DNA from: [Pasteurella] aerogenes
GTDB lineage: Bacteria > Pseudomonadota > Gammaproteobacteria > Enterobacterales > Pasteurellaceae
Assembly: GCA_900637275.1 (NCBI GenBank)
Contig: LR134362.1
Span: 558,001-622,000 of the forward strand
Direction: 5' to 3'
Length of the DNA stretch: 64,000 bases
The position numbers were made by a program, and so were the translations under genes. This document shows positions 32,878 through 41,440 of the stretch, in pieces. The notes beneath the pieces are model-generated. The model searched no databases and was not told the origin of the DNA. It saw only the letters and a program-made list of their open reading frames with translations. The stretch's first letter is position 1. Every line of letters begins with the position of its first letter.

Positions 32878-34364
32878 GCAGTTTTTGGTGTACTACGACG
32901 TTTTCTCGGACGATATTTTTTCTTCGGTTTTGGATTTAAGCGTTGTTGTTCTTTAACCAAAGTGACACGCTGTTCCGTATTACTCAATTGATATTCGTGC
33001 CACCAAGCGGCTAATTCGATACATTCGCCCCCCTCAATTTCCGCACGCATTGCCAACAAATCAAATGCGGCTCTGAATTTCGGGTGTTCCATGGTTTTTT
33101 GTGGTGCATTGCCAGCACGTTTTTGTAATTGTAATTGTAAAAACCAAATATCGCGGATAACCGCGGTATGACGACGTGGCGCCGCCAAGGCATGACAGAA
33201 AGTATCTAATACTTCGGTACAGGCTAAGGCATAGGCATCATGATTATTTAACCCACCTTCATTTTTCAGCATCTCGACTTTTTCGCGCAGCGGATACCAA
33301 AAGAACGCGGCAAATAAAAATGCCGGATTAATACGCAATTGATCCGCTACACGTTCGTCTGTCGAGGTTAAAGATTTTAAAATCATGCGCTCGGCAAAAC
33401 TGTCTTCTTGTTCGGTAAAATAGGGCATCAATGCCGGAAAAAGTTGCTCGAAAAGGTGATATTCGCGCAATAATTTATAGGTTTTTACCCCATGACCGTT
33501 TTGCAATAATTTTAAACTTTCATCAAATAAACGCGCCGGAGGAATATTTTTTAGCAGCGGGGCAAGGCGACGAATTGGCGTTTCGCTTGGTTTTTCTAAA
33601 AACATATCCAGCTTCGCCATAAAACGAATAGAGCGTAACATTCTGACGGGATCTTCTTGATAACGCACCACGGGATCGCCAATTAAGCGCAATTTGCCGG
33701 CTTTCAGATCCTCTAATCCGTGAAAATAATCGCACAGCGTATTATTTTGCGGATTGTAATATAAAGCATTAACAGTAAAATCACGTCGAGCAGCATCTTG
33801 CTCTAAAGTGCCATATACATTATCGCGTAACAACATTCCGTCTTCGTTTTGTTTGGCTTGCCCTTCGTTGTGATTTTCTTGATGATTGGCGCGGAAGGTG
33901 GCGACTTCAATAATATCGCGTCCGAACATGACGTGTGCCAAGCGAAAGCGACGACCGACCAAACGACATTGGCGTTGAAAGATTGATTGTATTTGTTCTG
34001 GACGAGCATTGGTAGCGACATCAAAATCTTTTGGATTTTTCCCCAATAATAAATCGCGCAAACAACCGCCGACTACATAGGCTTCAAAACCTTGGCGTTG
34101 TAATTTTTCTACTACAAACAGGGCATTTTTGCTGATCATGCGTGGATAAATGCCATATTGTGATGCTTTGACGACCGCTTTATGATAATGACGAGGCGAT
34201 GACGCCGATTTTTGTGTCGCAGACGAATTGGCGAAATGCGTTTCATTTCGTGGTAATACAGGTTTGGAATGTGTTTTTGTATGAGAATCTGTTGTTTTAT
34301 GTTCGTTGACGACAGGCTGTGCGTTCTTTTTTTTGCCTAACAGATTTTTAATTAACGTTAAAAT
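32874..34364 (-). CDS. pcnB: PcnB, poly(A) polymerase I (probable AUU start)
   Basis: PcnB adds poly(A) tails that promote RNA decay and plasmid copy-number control. The nucleotidyltransferase core is GFEAYVVGGCLRDLLLGKNPKDFDVATNARPEQ, then CRLVGRRFRLAHVMFG and RDFTVNALYYNP, with a basic C-terminal tail (KKKYRPRKRR). There is no upstream ATG near the expected N-terminus. The codon best placed behind the GAGG site (34371-34374) is ATT at 34364, and Escherichia coli pcnB is known to start at AUU. A TTG at 34376 overlaps the ribosome site itself and is the alternative. Confidence 0.9.
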   Translation of the reverse strand: MLTLIKNLLGKKKNAQPVVNEHKTTDSHTKTHSKPVLPRNETHFANSSATQKSASSPRHYHKAVVKASQYGIYPRMISKNALFVVEKLQRQGFEAYVVGGCLRDLLLGKNPKDFDVATNARPEQIQSIFQRQCRLVGRRFRLAHVMFGRDIIEVATFRANHQENHNEGQAKQNEDGMLLRDNVYGTLEQDAARRDFTVNALYYNPQNNTLCDYFHGLEDLKAGKLRLIGDPVVRYQEDPVRMLRSIRFMAKLDMFLEKPSETPIRRLAPLLKNIPPARLFDESLKLLQNGHGVKTYKLLREYHLFEQLFPALMPYFTEQEDSFAERMILKSLTSTDERVADQLRINPAFLFAAFFWYPLREKVEMLKNEGGLNNHDAYALACTEVLDTFCHALAAPRRHTAVIRDIWFLQLQLQKRAGNAPQKTMEHPKFRAAFDLLAMRAEIEGGECIELAAWWHEYQLSNTEQRVTLVKEQQRLNPKPKKKYRPRKRRSTPKTA

Positions 34365-34407
34365 AATAAACCTCAAGGATGCTAAATATAAATTAAAACA
34401 AAAAGTG

Positions 34408-34440
34408 AAAAGTGCGGTTAAAATTACCGCACTTTTTTTT
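34408..34440. terminator. Terminator made of paired DNA uptake signals, between dksA and pcnB
   Basis: AAAAGTGCGGT (34408-34418) and ACCGCACTTTT (34426-34436) are inverted uptake signals forming an 11-bp stem with a 7-nt loop and an eight-T run on the plus strand. On the minus strand, where dksA and pcnB lie, the tail is CACTTTTTG. It can reduce read-through from dksA into pcnB. Confidence 0.75.
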
Positions 34441-34453
34441 ACCTATTTATAAA

Positions 34454-34891
34454 TCAGCCGACCATTTGTTTTTCGCGAATTTCCGCTAATGTTTTGCAAT
34501 CAATGCAAAGATCCGCTGTTGGACGCGCTTCCAAGCGACGAATACCGATTTCCACCCCGCAAGATTCGCAATAACCGAAATCATCAGTATCCAATTTTTT
34601 CAAGGTATTATCGATTTTTTTCATCAACTTACGTTCACGATCACGTGCGCGTAATTCTAAACTGAATTCTTCTTCTTGGGTCGCGCGATCTGCAGGATCC
34701 GGGAAGTTGGAAGCCTCATCTTGCATATGTGCTACAGTGCGGGAAGTTTCTTCATGAATCTGATCTTTCCAGGCTTGCAAGATTTTTTTGAAATGTTGCA
34801 CCTGTTTCTCATTCATGTACTCCTCACCGTCTTGTAATTGGTACGGTTCAACACCGGCAAGAGCCAATAAACTTAAAGAGGATTTAGACAT
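34454..34891 (-). CDS. dksA: DksA, RNA polymerase-binding transcription factor
   Basis: This 145-residue DksA inserts a coiled-coil into the RNA polymerase secondary channel and, with ppGpp, mediates the stringent response. The coiled coil (about residues 33-108) has the tip DPADRATQEEE with the conserved aspartates. The zinc finger has four cysteines, YCESCGVEIG and LCIDCKTLAE. The ribosome site AGGAGA precedes the ATG. The dksA-pcnB-folK order is as in enterics. Confidence 0.97.
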   Translation of the reverse strand: MSKSSLSLLALAGVEPYQLQDGEEYMNEKQVQHFKKILQAWKDQIHEETSRTVAHMQDEASNFPDPADRATQEEEFSLELRARDRERKLMKKIDNTLKKLDTDDFGYCESCGVEIGIRRLEARPTADLCIDCKTLAEIREKQMVG

Positions 34892-35054
34892 GGGTATCTC
34901 CTAATAAAAATTCATCCATTTCTGTCGTTCAAACCGCATTTGAGGCGATAAGTGTTCAAGTTGATTTTTTAAAGGCGATATAAATAACAGAACTTGAGGC
35001 ATTTAGCAAATGAATTTACGTAAGATGACAAATTTTTACCGAATTAAATGTTAA

Positions 35055-35076
35055 ATTTGCGATCTAAGTTACAAAA
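35055..35076. promoter_or_regulatory. Probable CRP-S (Sxy-dependent competence) site upstream of comEC
   Basis: The near-symmetric 22-bp site has the left half TGCGA (35058-35062), a 6-bp spacer TCTAAG and the right half TTACA (35069-35073), with AAATT-type flanks. The TGCGA half-site, rather than TGTGA, is the hallmark of CRP-S sites of competence genes in Pasteurellaceae. It lies about 70 bp before comEC, with TGTAAC (35095-35100) as a possible -10 at class II spacing. Confidence 0.6.
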
Positions 35077-35143
35077 TTGCCAACCAAATCTTGTTGTAAC
35101 CTTGTGAATTTTTCATATTTAGCCTTAGCAATGGTGATAAAAG

Positions 35144-37600
35144 ATGATGAAAATGCATAAGATAGGTTTTGATTTGGAGCTGTTCACACGAACGATTGTG
35201 TTTGCAGGCTTTAGCTTAGTTTTTTTGCCGAGATTGGCGTTGCTAGACTGGCACATGGCATGGCAGCTTTTTATTGTATGTGCGTTGTTATTTGCTGGTA
35301 CTTATCTCCTTGGCTGGCAATATGGCGGGCAAAAAATAGCGCACATAAGCGCCTATTTAGGTCGGATTTTTGCTAGCGGAATGCTGCTGGCATTATGTTT
35401 AGGCTATTTTCATTCTGCTGCGCTACATCTTATTCAAACGGCAGAAAATATCACCGCACTTCCTACCAAAATGAAGATTGACTTTCGGATTGAAGAAGTA
35501 TTGCAGCAACAGGCTTACCAAAGTTTAGTTGTCAAGGCGAGACTACAAGCGGATTTACCGGCACAGCGGATTTATCTCAATTGGGCATTGCCGGCAAAGG
35601 CGCGTGTGGGTGAAATTTGGCAAGGTGAATTGCAATTGCGTCCGCTGTCGGCACGTTATAATTTTGGTGGATTTGATCGGCTACAATGGTATTTGGCAAA
35701 AGGGATTAGTGCTTATGGTAGCGTGAAAAGTGCTGTCAAAATTAAAGACGATTTTCATTGGCGCGAACAACGTTTGAACGCTGCATGGCAACAAACCCAA
35801 GATTTACCCATGCAAGGATTATTGTTAGCCTTAGGGTTTGGCGAACGGGCGTGGCTGAGTCGCGATATTTGGCAACCTTATCAACAAACTAACACTGCTC
35901 ATTTAATTGCGATTTCCGGATTGCATATTGGCTTGGCGATGTGGGTGGGTTGGATATTGGCGCGCGCTGTGCAAGGCATTTTTCCTACCCATTTGATTTC
36001 CCCTTCTTTTCCTCTTATTTGTGGTCTTTTCGTAGCATTAGGTTATGCACAACTTGCCGGATTAAGCGTTCCAACTTTTCGCGCAGTGCTAGCGTTGACT
36101 GTCTTGTGTGTCTTTCAATTTTTTCGGGCTTATTGTACACCGTGGCAATTTTTATGGCGGGTGGTGGCGCTGTTATTGTTATATGATCCACTGATGCCGC
36201 TTTCTAGCAGTTTCTGGTTATCTGTGGGGGCAGTGGCTTGTTTGATTACATGGTACCAATGGGTTCCTCTACGCTTGTTGATGTGGCGTGGGCAACCGTT
36301 ATTTCAAGTGGTGGGTCGGCTATTTCGCCCGATATTGAGTATTGTGCATTTACAGCTAGGGTTGCTGTGGTTATTTACGCCTATTCAGCTATTTTTATTT
36401 CATACTTTTTTCCCTATGGGCTTGTTGGCGAATTTATTGGCGGTTCCGTTTTTTAGCTTTATTTTGGTGCCGCTCGTATTATTCGCTTTGATAACGCAAG
36501 GCGCTTGGCAATCTTGGTGGTGGGCGGATAACATGGCGCAATGGATCACGGAAATATTGCGCTATTTGGCGGTTGGCGAGCTATGGATTTCGCGAAAAAA
36601 TGCGTTAATTTTGACCGCACTTTTCGCCTTATGCTTTGTTTGCTATGTAACATATTTAAAGCGCTTACAAGTAAAGGCGGCGCTAGAAGTTGCCAATCTA
36701 AATGCGCCTCGATTTCCGCTGTCTTTAAATTGGCGGGCAATTCCGGCGAAACCGGCTTTGCAAGTGGCGCAACGCTTAGCGTTAGGTTTAAGTATTGGTT
36801 GTTTTGGCGTTTGGAGCTATAGCAAAATGAGCGAACCTTTGTGGCGGTTAGAAAGTTTGGATGTGGGTCAGGGATTGGCGATGCTCTTGGTAAAAAATGA
36901 TCGTGGCATTTTATATGATACCGGATCGGCATGGCAGGGCGGCAGTATGGCTCGTTTAGAAATTTTGCCTTATTTACAACGTCAAGGCATCCAATTGGAA
37001 CAACTTATTCTTAGCCATGATGATAATGATCATGCTGGCGGCGTGAATGATATTTTGGCGGTTTATCCGGATATTGAGGTCATTCGCCCTTCTTTTAAAA
37101 ATGTAGGAGAAAAGTACCGCACTTTATGCAAGCAAGGGTTGCGTTGGGAATGGCAAGGGTTACATTTTAGCGCACTGGCACCGCAAAAAAATATTGCGCG
37201 GGCAGATAACGGGCATTCTTGTGTGTTGTTGGTAGCGGATGAAACCTATCGAATTTTGTTAACGGGTGATGCTGATCTTGCACTGGAAAATACCTTTGTA
37301 CCATTGTTGGATAAAATTGATGTGTTGCAAGTCGGGCATCACGGAAGTCGAACTTCAACCGGCAAGGCGTTAGTGCAAACCGCGCATCCTGATATAGCAT
37401 TAATTTCGGCAAGTCGCTGGAATGCTTGGGGATTTCCGCACGCTGAAGTGCTAAATCGGCTGAAAGAAAATGCGGTGACGGTTTATAATACTGCTTTATC
37501 AGGGCAAATTCGTATCGAATTTACACAAGGGCATATGCGCGTTAAAACCGCCAGAAATCCTTGGGTGCCTTGGTATGAGCAAATGATCGGCGAAGAATAA
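35144..37600 (+). CDS. comEC: ComEC/Rec2, DNA-uptake channel protein
   Basis: This 818-residue inner-membrane protein, called Rec2 in Haemophilus, carries transforming DNA into the cytoplasm. The N-terminal part has membrane helices and an OB-like periplasmic domain (about residues 100-200). The competence domain contains NTAHLIAISGLHIGLAMWVG. The C-terminal metallo-beta-lactamase domain (about 575-800) has LESLDVGQGLAMLL and HDDNDHAGG. It is first of comEC-msbA-lpxK-ycaR-kdsB. Its uptake-machinery role links directly to the abundant uptake signals here. Confidence 0.93.
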   Translation: MMKMHKIGFDLELFTRTIVFAGFSLVFLPRLALLDWHMAWQLFIVCALLFAGTYLLGWQYGGQKIAHISAYLGRIFASGMLLALCLGYFHSAALHLIQTAENITALPTKMKIDFRIEEVLQQQAYQSLVVKARLQADLPAQRIYLNWALPAKARVGEIWQGELQLRPLSARYNFGGFDRLQWYLAKGISAYGSVKSAVKIKDDFHWREQRLNAAWQQTQDLPMQGLLLALGFGERAWLSRDIWQPYQQTNTAHLIAISGLHIGLAMWVGWILARAVQGIFPTHLISPSFPLICGLFVALGYAQLAGLSVPTFRAVLALTVLCVFQFFRAYCTPWQFLWRVVALLLLYDPLMPLSSSFWLSVGAVACLITWYQWVPLRLLMWRGQPLFQVVGRLFRPILSIVHLQLGLLWLFTPIQLFLFHTFFPMGLLANLLAVPFFSFILVPLVLFALITQGAWQSWWWADNMAQWITEILRYLAVGELWISRKNALILTALFALCFVCYVTYLKRLQVKAALEVANLNAPRFPLSLNWRAIPAKPALQVAQRLALGLSIGCFGVWSYSKMSEPLWRLESLDVGQGLAMLLVKNDRGILYDTGSAWQGGSMARLEILPYLQRQGIQLEQLILSHDDNDHAGGVNDILAVYPDIEVIRPSFKNVGEKYRTLCKQGLRWEWQGLHFSALAPQKNIARADNGHSCVLLVADETYRILLTGDADLALENTFVPLLDKIDVLQVGHHGSRTSTGKALVQTAHPDIALISASRWNAWGFPHAEVLNRLKENAVTVYNTALSGQIRIEFTQGHMRVKTARNPWVPWYEQMIGEE

Positions 37601-37694
37601 TACGAAGGATCCGGACTATCTTCTTTGACTGCGTTGGCTTGTGGAAAAAATCAAGGTACAATAGACCGATTTTTTACAACTAAAAGACGATGTT

Positions 37695-39443
37695 ATGCAA
37701 GATAAAGATCTTTCTACGCTCCAAACATTTAAACGCTTATGGCCGATGATTTCGCCTTTTAAAATCGGGCTGATTGTGGCTGGGATTACTTTAGTATTCA
37801 ATGCCTTGACCGATGCGGCGTTAATTCAAATGTTAAAACCCTTGTTGGACGACGGTTTTGGTAAGGCCGATGTTTCTTTTTTACGTATGATGGCGATTGT
37901 GGTTGTGTTGCTGATTATTGTGCGCGGCGCGACCAGTTTTGTGTCTTCTTATTGTTTGGCGTGGGTGTCTGGCAAAGTGGTGATGACCATGCGTCGTCGT
38001 TTGTTTAAACATTTGATGTATATGCCAGTGAGTTTTTTTGACCAAAATTCCGCTGGTAAATTGCTTTCTCGGATTACTTATGATAGTGAACAAGTGGCGA
38101 ATTCTTCTTCAAATTCGTTAACCACTATTGTGCGCGAGGGGGCGTATATTCTTTCTTTGCTTGGTGTGATGATTTATACCAGTTGGCAACTTTCTGTGGT
38201 GTTATTTATTATCGGGCCGATTATTGCGGTGTTAATTCGCGTGGTTTCCAAGACTTTTCGTCGTTTAAGTAAAAATATGCAAAATTCCATGGGAGAATTA
38301 ACTTCAACCGCCGAGCAAATGTTGCGTGGGCATAAAGTGGTATTGTCTTTTGGTGGGCAAATTATTGAAGAAAAACGCTTTAATGCGGTTAGTAATGATA
38401 TGCGACGTAAGGGCATGAAAATGACAGTTGCTGATGCGATTTCCGATCCTATCGTACAAATTATCGCCTCTTTTGCCTTATCTGCGGTGTTGTATTTGGC
38501 AACCTTGCCTGAAATTATGACCCAAAATTTAACTGCCGGTTCTTTTACTGTGGTCTTTTCTTCCATGTTAGCCATGATGCGCCCGTTAAAATCTTTGACT
38601 AATGTGAATGCGAATTTCCAACGTGGTATGGCGGCGTGCCAAACCTTATTTGCGATTTTGGATATGGAAACGGAAAAAGATAAAGGGACGTATCATGTGG
38701 AAAAAGCCAAAGGCAATTTGCGTTTTAATAACGTAAGTTTTGCTTATGAGGGTAAGGATGAACGTGCGTTAAATCATATTTCATTTTCAGTCCCTGCAGG
38801 GAAAACTGTGGCGTTGGTGGGGCGTTCCGGATCCGGAAAATCTACGATTGCCAATTTGGTGACTCGCTTTTATGACATTCAAGAAGGCGAAATTACTTTG
38901 GACGATATTAATATCCAAGATTATCGCTTGACCAATTTGCGTGAAAATTGCGCGGTTGTATCGCAACAAGTGCATTTATTTAATGATACAGTGGCGAATA
39001 ATATTGCCTATGCGGCGCAAGACAAATACAGTCGTGAAGATATTATTAAAGCGGCAACTGCAGCGCACGCGATGGAATTTATTGAAAAATTGCCGCAAGG
39101 TTTGGATACGTTGATTGGCGAAAATGGCGCCAGTTTATCCGGCGGGCAGCGCCAACGTTTGGCAATTGCGCGTGCTTTATTGCGCGATTCGCCGGTGCTG
39201 ATTTTGGATGAAGCCACTTCGGCATTGGATACGGAATCGGAACGCGCTATTCAATCTGCCTTGGAAGAATTGCAACGTGATCGTACGGTGTTGGTGATTG
39301 CGCACCGTTTATCGACCATTGAAAATGCTGATGAAATTTTGGTGATTGAGCATGGTGAAATTAAAGAGCGTGGTAATCATCAGCAATTATTAGCGTTAGA
39401 TGGTGCCTATAAACAATTGCATACTATGCAATTTAGTCAATAA
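37695..39443 (+). CDS. msbA: MsbA, lipid A-core flippase
   Basis: This 582-residue half-size ABC exporter flips lipid A-core across the inner membrane. Six membrane helices cover about residues 20-310. The nucleotide-binding domain has Walker A VGRSGSGKSTIANLVTRFYD, signature LSGGQRQRLAIARALLRD and Walker B VLILDEATSALD. It begins 94 bp after comEC and is followed by lpxK, the conserved lipid A pairing. Confidence 0.97.
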   Translation: MQDKDLSTLQTFKRLWPMISPFKIGLIVAGITLVFNALTDAALIQMLKPLLDDGFGKADVSFLRMMAIVVVLLIIVRGATSFVSSYCLAWVSGKVVMTMRRRLFKHLMYMPVSFFDQNSAGKLLSRITYDSEQVANSSSNSLTTIVREGAYILSLLGVMIYTSWQLSVVLFIIGPIIAVLIRVVSKTFRRLSKNMQNSMGELTSTAEQMLRGHKVVLSFGGQIIEEKRFNAVSNDMRRKGMKMTVADAISDPIVQIIASFALSAVLYLATLPEIMTQNLTAGSFTVVFSSMLAMMRPLKSLTNVNANFQRGMAACQTLFAILDMETEKDKGTYHVEKAKGNLRFNNVSFAYEGKDERALNHISFSVPAGKTVALVGRSGSGKSTIANLVTRFYDIQEGEITLDDINIQDYRLTNLRENCAVVSQQVHLFNDTVANNIAYAAQDKYSREDIIKAATAAHAMEFIEKLPQGLDTLIGENGASLSGGQRQRLAIARALLRDSPVLILDEATSALDTESERAIQSALEELQRDRTVLVIAHRLSTIENADEILVIEHGEIKERGNHQQLLALDGAYKQLHTMQFSQ

Positions 39444-39473
39444 TTTGACCGCACTTTATCTAAAGAGGATGAA

Positions 39474-40475
39474 ATGAACTTTTGGTATGCAAAAACGAAG
39501 ATGGCGCGTTTTGTGGCGTGGTTGCTGTTGCCTTTAAGTGCGCTTTTTTGGCTTATCAGTTCATGGCGTCGCTTTTTATGGCAAAAAGGCTGGTTGGCGT
39601 CATATCGCGCACCTGTACCAGTGATTATTGTGGGCAATTTATCGGTGGGTGGTAATGGAAAAACACCGGTGGTGGTATGGCTGGTGCAGCAGTTGCAACA
39701 ACGAGGCGTGAATGTCGGCGTAATTTCTCGCGGTTATGGCAGTCGAGCGAAACAATATCCGTTGTTGGTATCCGCGCAGACGGATCCGCAAGATGGTGGT
39801 GATGAGCCTGTGTTAATAGCAAAACGTACCGGTGTGCCAGTGTGCATTTCGCCTAACCGCCAGCAGGCGATTGAATTATTGCTGCGTTCTTTTCCTTGCG
39901 ATCTGATTATTAGCGATGACGGATTGCAACATTATCAATTACAACGGGATATGGAAATCGTGGTGGTCGATGGTGAACGCGTTTTTGGTAACGGATTTGT
40001 ATTGCCGGCGGGACCTTTGCGCGAATTGCCGACGCGCTTAAAACAAGTAGATTTAATTATCGCTAACGGAAAATTGATCCCGCAAACAGATGTGTTGATG
40101 CGGTTAGTGCCGCATTATGCAATCAATGTAAAAACGCAAGAAAAACGCTTGTTGACGGAATTTGTTCAGCAACCCGCTATCGCTTTGGCGGGCATTGGGC
40201 ATCCACCGCGTTTTTTTTCTATGTTGCAAGCCTTAGGCATTCAGTTACTCCATTGCCATGCATTTGCCGATCATCAAGCCTATTCTTTCTCGCTTATTCA
40301 ACCTTTGACACAAGCAAATACGCCTTTGTTGATGACAGAAAAAGATGCGGTCAAATGTGAAAAATTTGCGCAAGAAAATTGGTGGTATGTGCCGATTGAG
40401 GCGCAGATTGATGCTAAAAGTGCGGTGCAATTTATTGATAAAATTATAAAAAAAGTAAATGAGGATAGAATATGA
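39474..40475 (+). CDS. lpxK: LpxK, tetraacyldisaccharide 4'-kinase
   Basis: This 333-residue membrane-associated kinase phosphorylates the lipid A precursor to lipid IVA. An N-terminal membrane helix (FVAWLLLPLSALFWLIS) is followed by the P-loop VGNLSVGGNGKTPVVVWL at about residues 52-69, then the ISDDGLQHYQLQRDMEIVVVD motif. AAAGAGGA precedes the start and an uptake signal lies in the short gap after msbA. It overlaps ycaR by 4 nt. Confidence 0.96.
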   Translation: MNFWYAKTKMARFVAWLLLPLSALFWLISSWRRFLWQKGWLASYRAPVPVIIVGNLSVGGNGKTPVVVWLVQQLQQRGVNVGVISRGYGSRAKQYPLLVSAQTDPQDGGDEPVLIAKRTGVPVCISPNRQQAIELLLRSFPCDLIISDDGLQHYQLQRDMEIVVVDGERVFGNGFVLPAGPLRELPTRLKQVDLIIANGKLIPQTDVLMRLVPHYAINVKTQEKRLLTEFVQQPAIALAGIGHPPRFFSMLQALGIQLLHCHAFADHQAYSFSLIQPLTQANTPLLMTEKDAVKCEKFAQENWWYVPIEAQIDAKSAVQFIDKIIKKVNEDRI

Positions 40476-40660
40476 ACACCAGATTATTGGAAATTGTGGC
40501 TTGCCCCATTTGTCAAGGACGATTGAAATACGACAAAGAAAATGAACGCTTAATTTGTCATTTTGATCACATCGCCTATCCCATCCAGCAAGGTATCCCT
40601 GTCTTGCTTGCCGAACAAGGTATTGCCTTAACCTCAAGTGAGGAAAAATCCCATGACTAA
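40472..40660 (+). CDS. ycaR: YcaR, Trm112-family small protein
   Basis: This 62-residue protein of the Trm112/UPF0434 family starts MNTRLLEIVACPICQGRLKYD, with a single CPIC motif instead of a full four-cysteine zinc site. Its exact role is unknown, but it is conserved between lpxK and kdsB in many gamma-proteobacteria. It overlaps lpxK by 4 nt and kdsB by 8 nt, indicating tight translational coupling. Confidence 0.92.
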   Translation: MNTRLLEIVACPICQGRLKYDKENERLICHFDHIAYPIQQGIPVLLAEQGIALTSSEEKSHD

Positions 40661-41435
40661 ATTTACCGTTATTATTCCAGCACGTTATGCCTCCTCCCGT
40701 TTGCCGGGGAAACCGCTGGCGGATATTGCTGGCAAACCGATGATTGAACACGTTTGGCAACAAGCGCAGCGCGCCGGCGCGGAACGCGTGATCGTGGCGA
40801 CAGATCATGATGAGGTGGCAAATGTTGTGCGATCTTTTGGCGGCGAAGTCTGTTTGACTTCAGCAAAACACAACTCCGGAACTGAACGCCTTGCCGAAGT
40901 GGTGGAAAAATTAGGGATAGCGGATGATGAAATTATTGTCAATATTCAAGGGGATGAACCGTTAATCCCGCCGCGTATTGTACGCCAAGTGGCAGACAAT
41001 TTAGCCAAATATTCGGTTAATATGGCAAGTCTTGCAGTGAAAATCGAAGAAGCGGAAGAATTATTTAATCCGAATGTGGTGAAAGTAGTGCCCGATCATG
41101 CCGGTTATGTATTGTATTTTTCACGCGCGGTAGTCCCGTGGAATCGAGATCAATTTGCGGGATTGCACAATATGTCCACGCAGGTATCACAACTAAATTT
41201 AACCGATCATTATTGGCGACATATTGGTATTTATGCTTATCGTGCAGGGTTTATTCAGCAATATATTCGTTGGAAACCGACCGCACTTGAGCAAATTGAG
41301 AGTCTAGAGCAGTTGCGCGTGTTGTGGTATGGTGAAAAAATCCACGTTGAACCGGCATTGGAAGTACCGGCGGTTGGTGTGGATACGCCGGAGGATTTGG
41401 AAAAAGTGCGGTCAATTTTAGGACATTTTGCATAA
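40653..41435 (+). CDS. kdsB: KdsB, CMP-KDO synthetase
   Basis: This 260-residue 3-deoxy-manno-octulosonate cytidylyltransferase activates KDO for lipopolysaccharide inner core. The N-terminal nucleotide motif FTVIIPARYASSRLPGKPL is followed by GTERLAEV and VNIQGDEPLIPP, with VPAVGVDTPEDLEKVR near the C-terminus. ATG 40653 matches the family N-terminus and has GAGGAA upstream; an in-frame ATG 15 bp earlier is less likely. Uptake signals lie at 41280-41288 and 41404-41412. Confidence 0.96.
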   Translation: MTKFTVIIPARYASSRLPGKPLADIAGKPMIEHVWQQAQRAGAERVIVATDHDEVANVVRSFGGEVCLTSAKHNSGTERLAEVVEKLGIADDEIIVNIQGDEPLIPPRIVRQVADNLAKYSVNMASLAVKIEEAEELFNPNVVKVVPDHAGYVLYFSRAVVPWNRDQFAGLHNMSTQVSQLNLTDHYWRHIGIYAYRAGFIQQYIRWKPTALEQIESLEQLRVLWYGEKIHVEPALEVPAVGVDTPEDLEKVRSILGHFA

Positions 41436-41440
41436 ATTAT

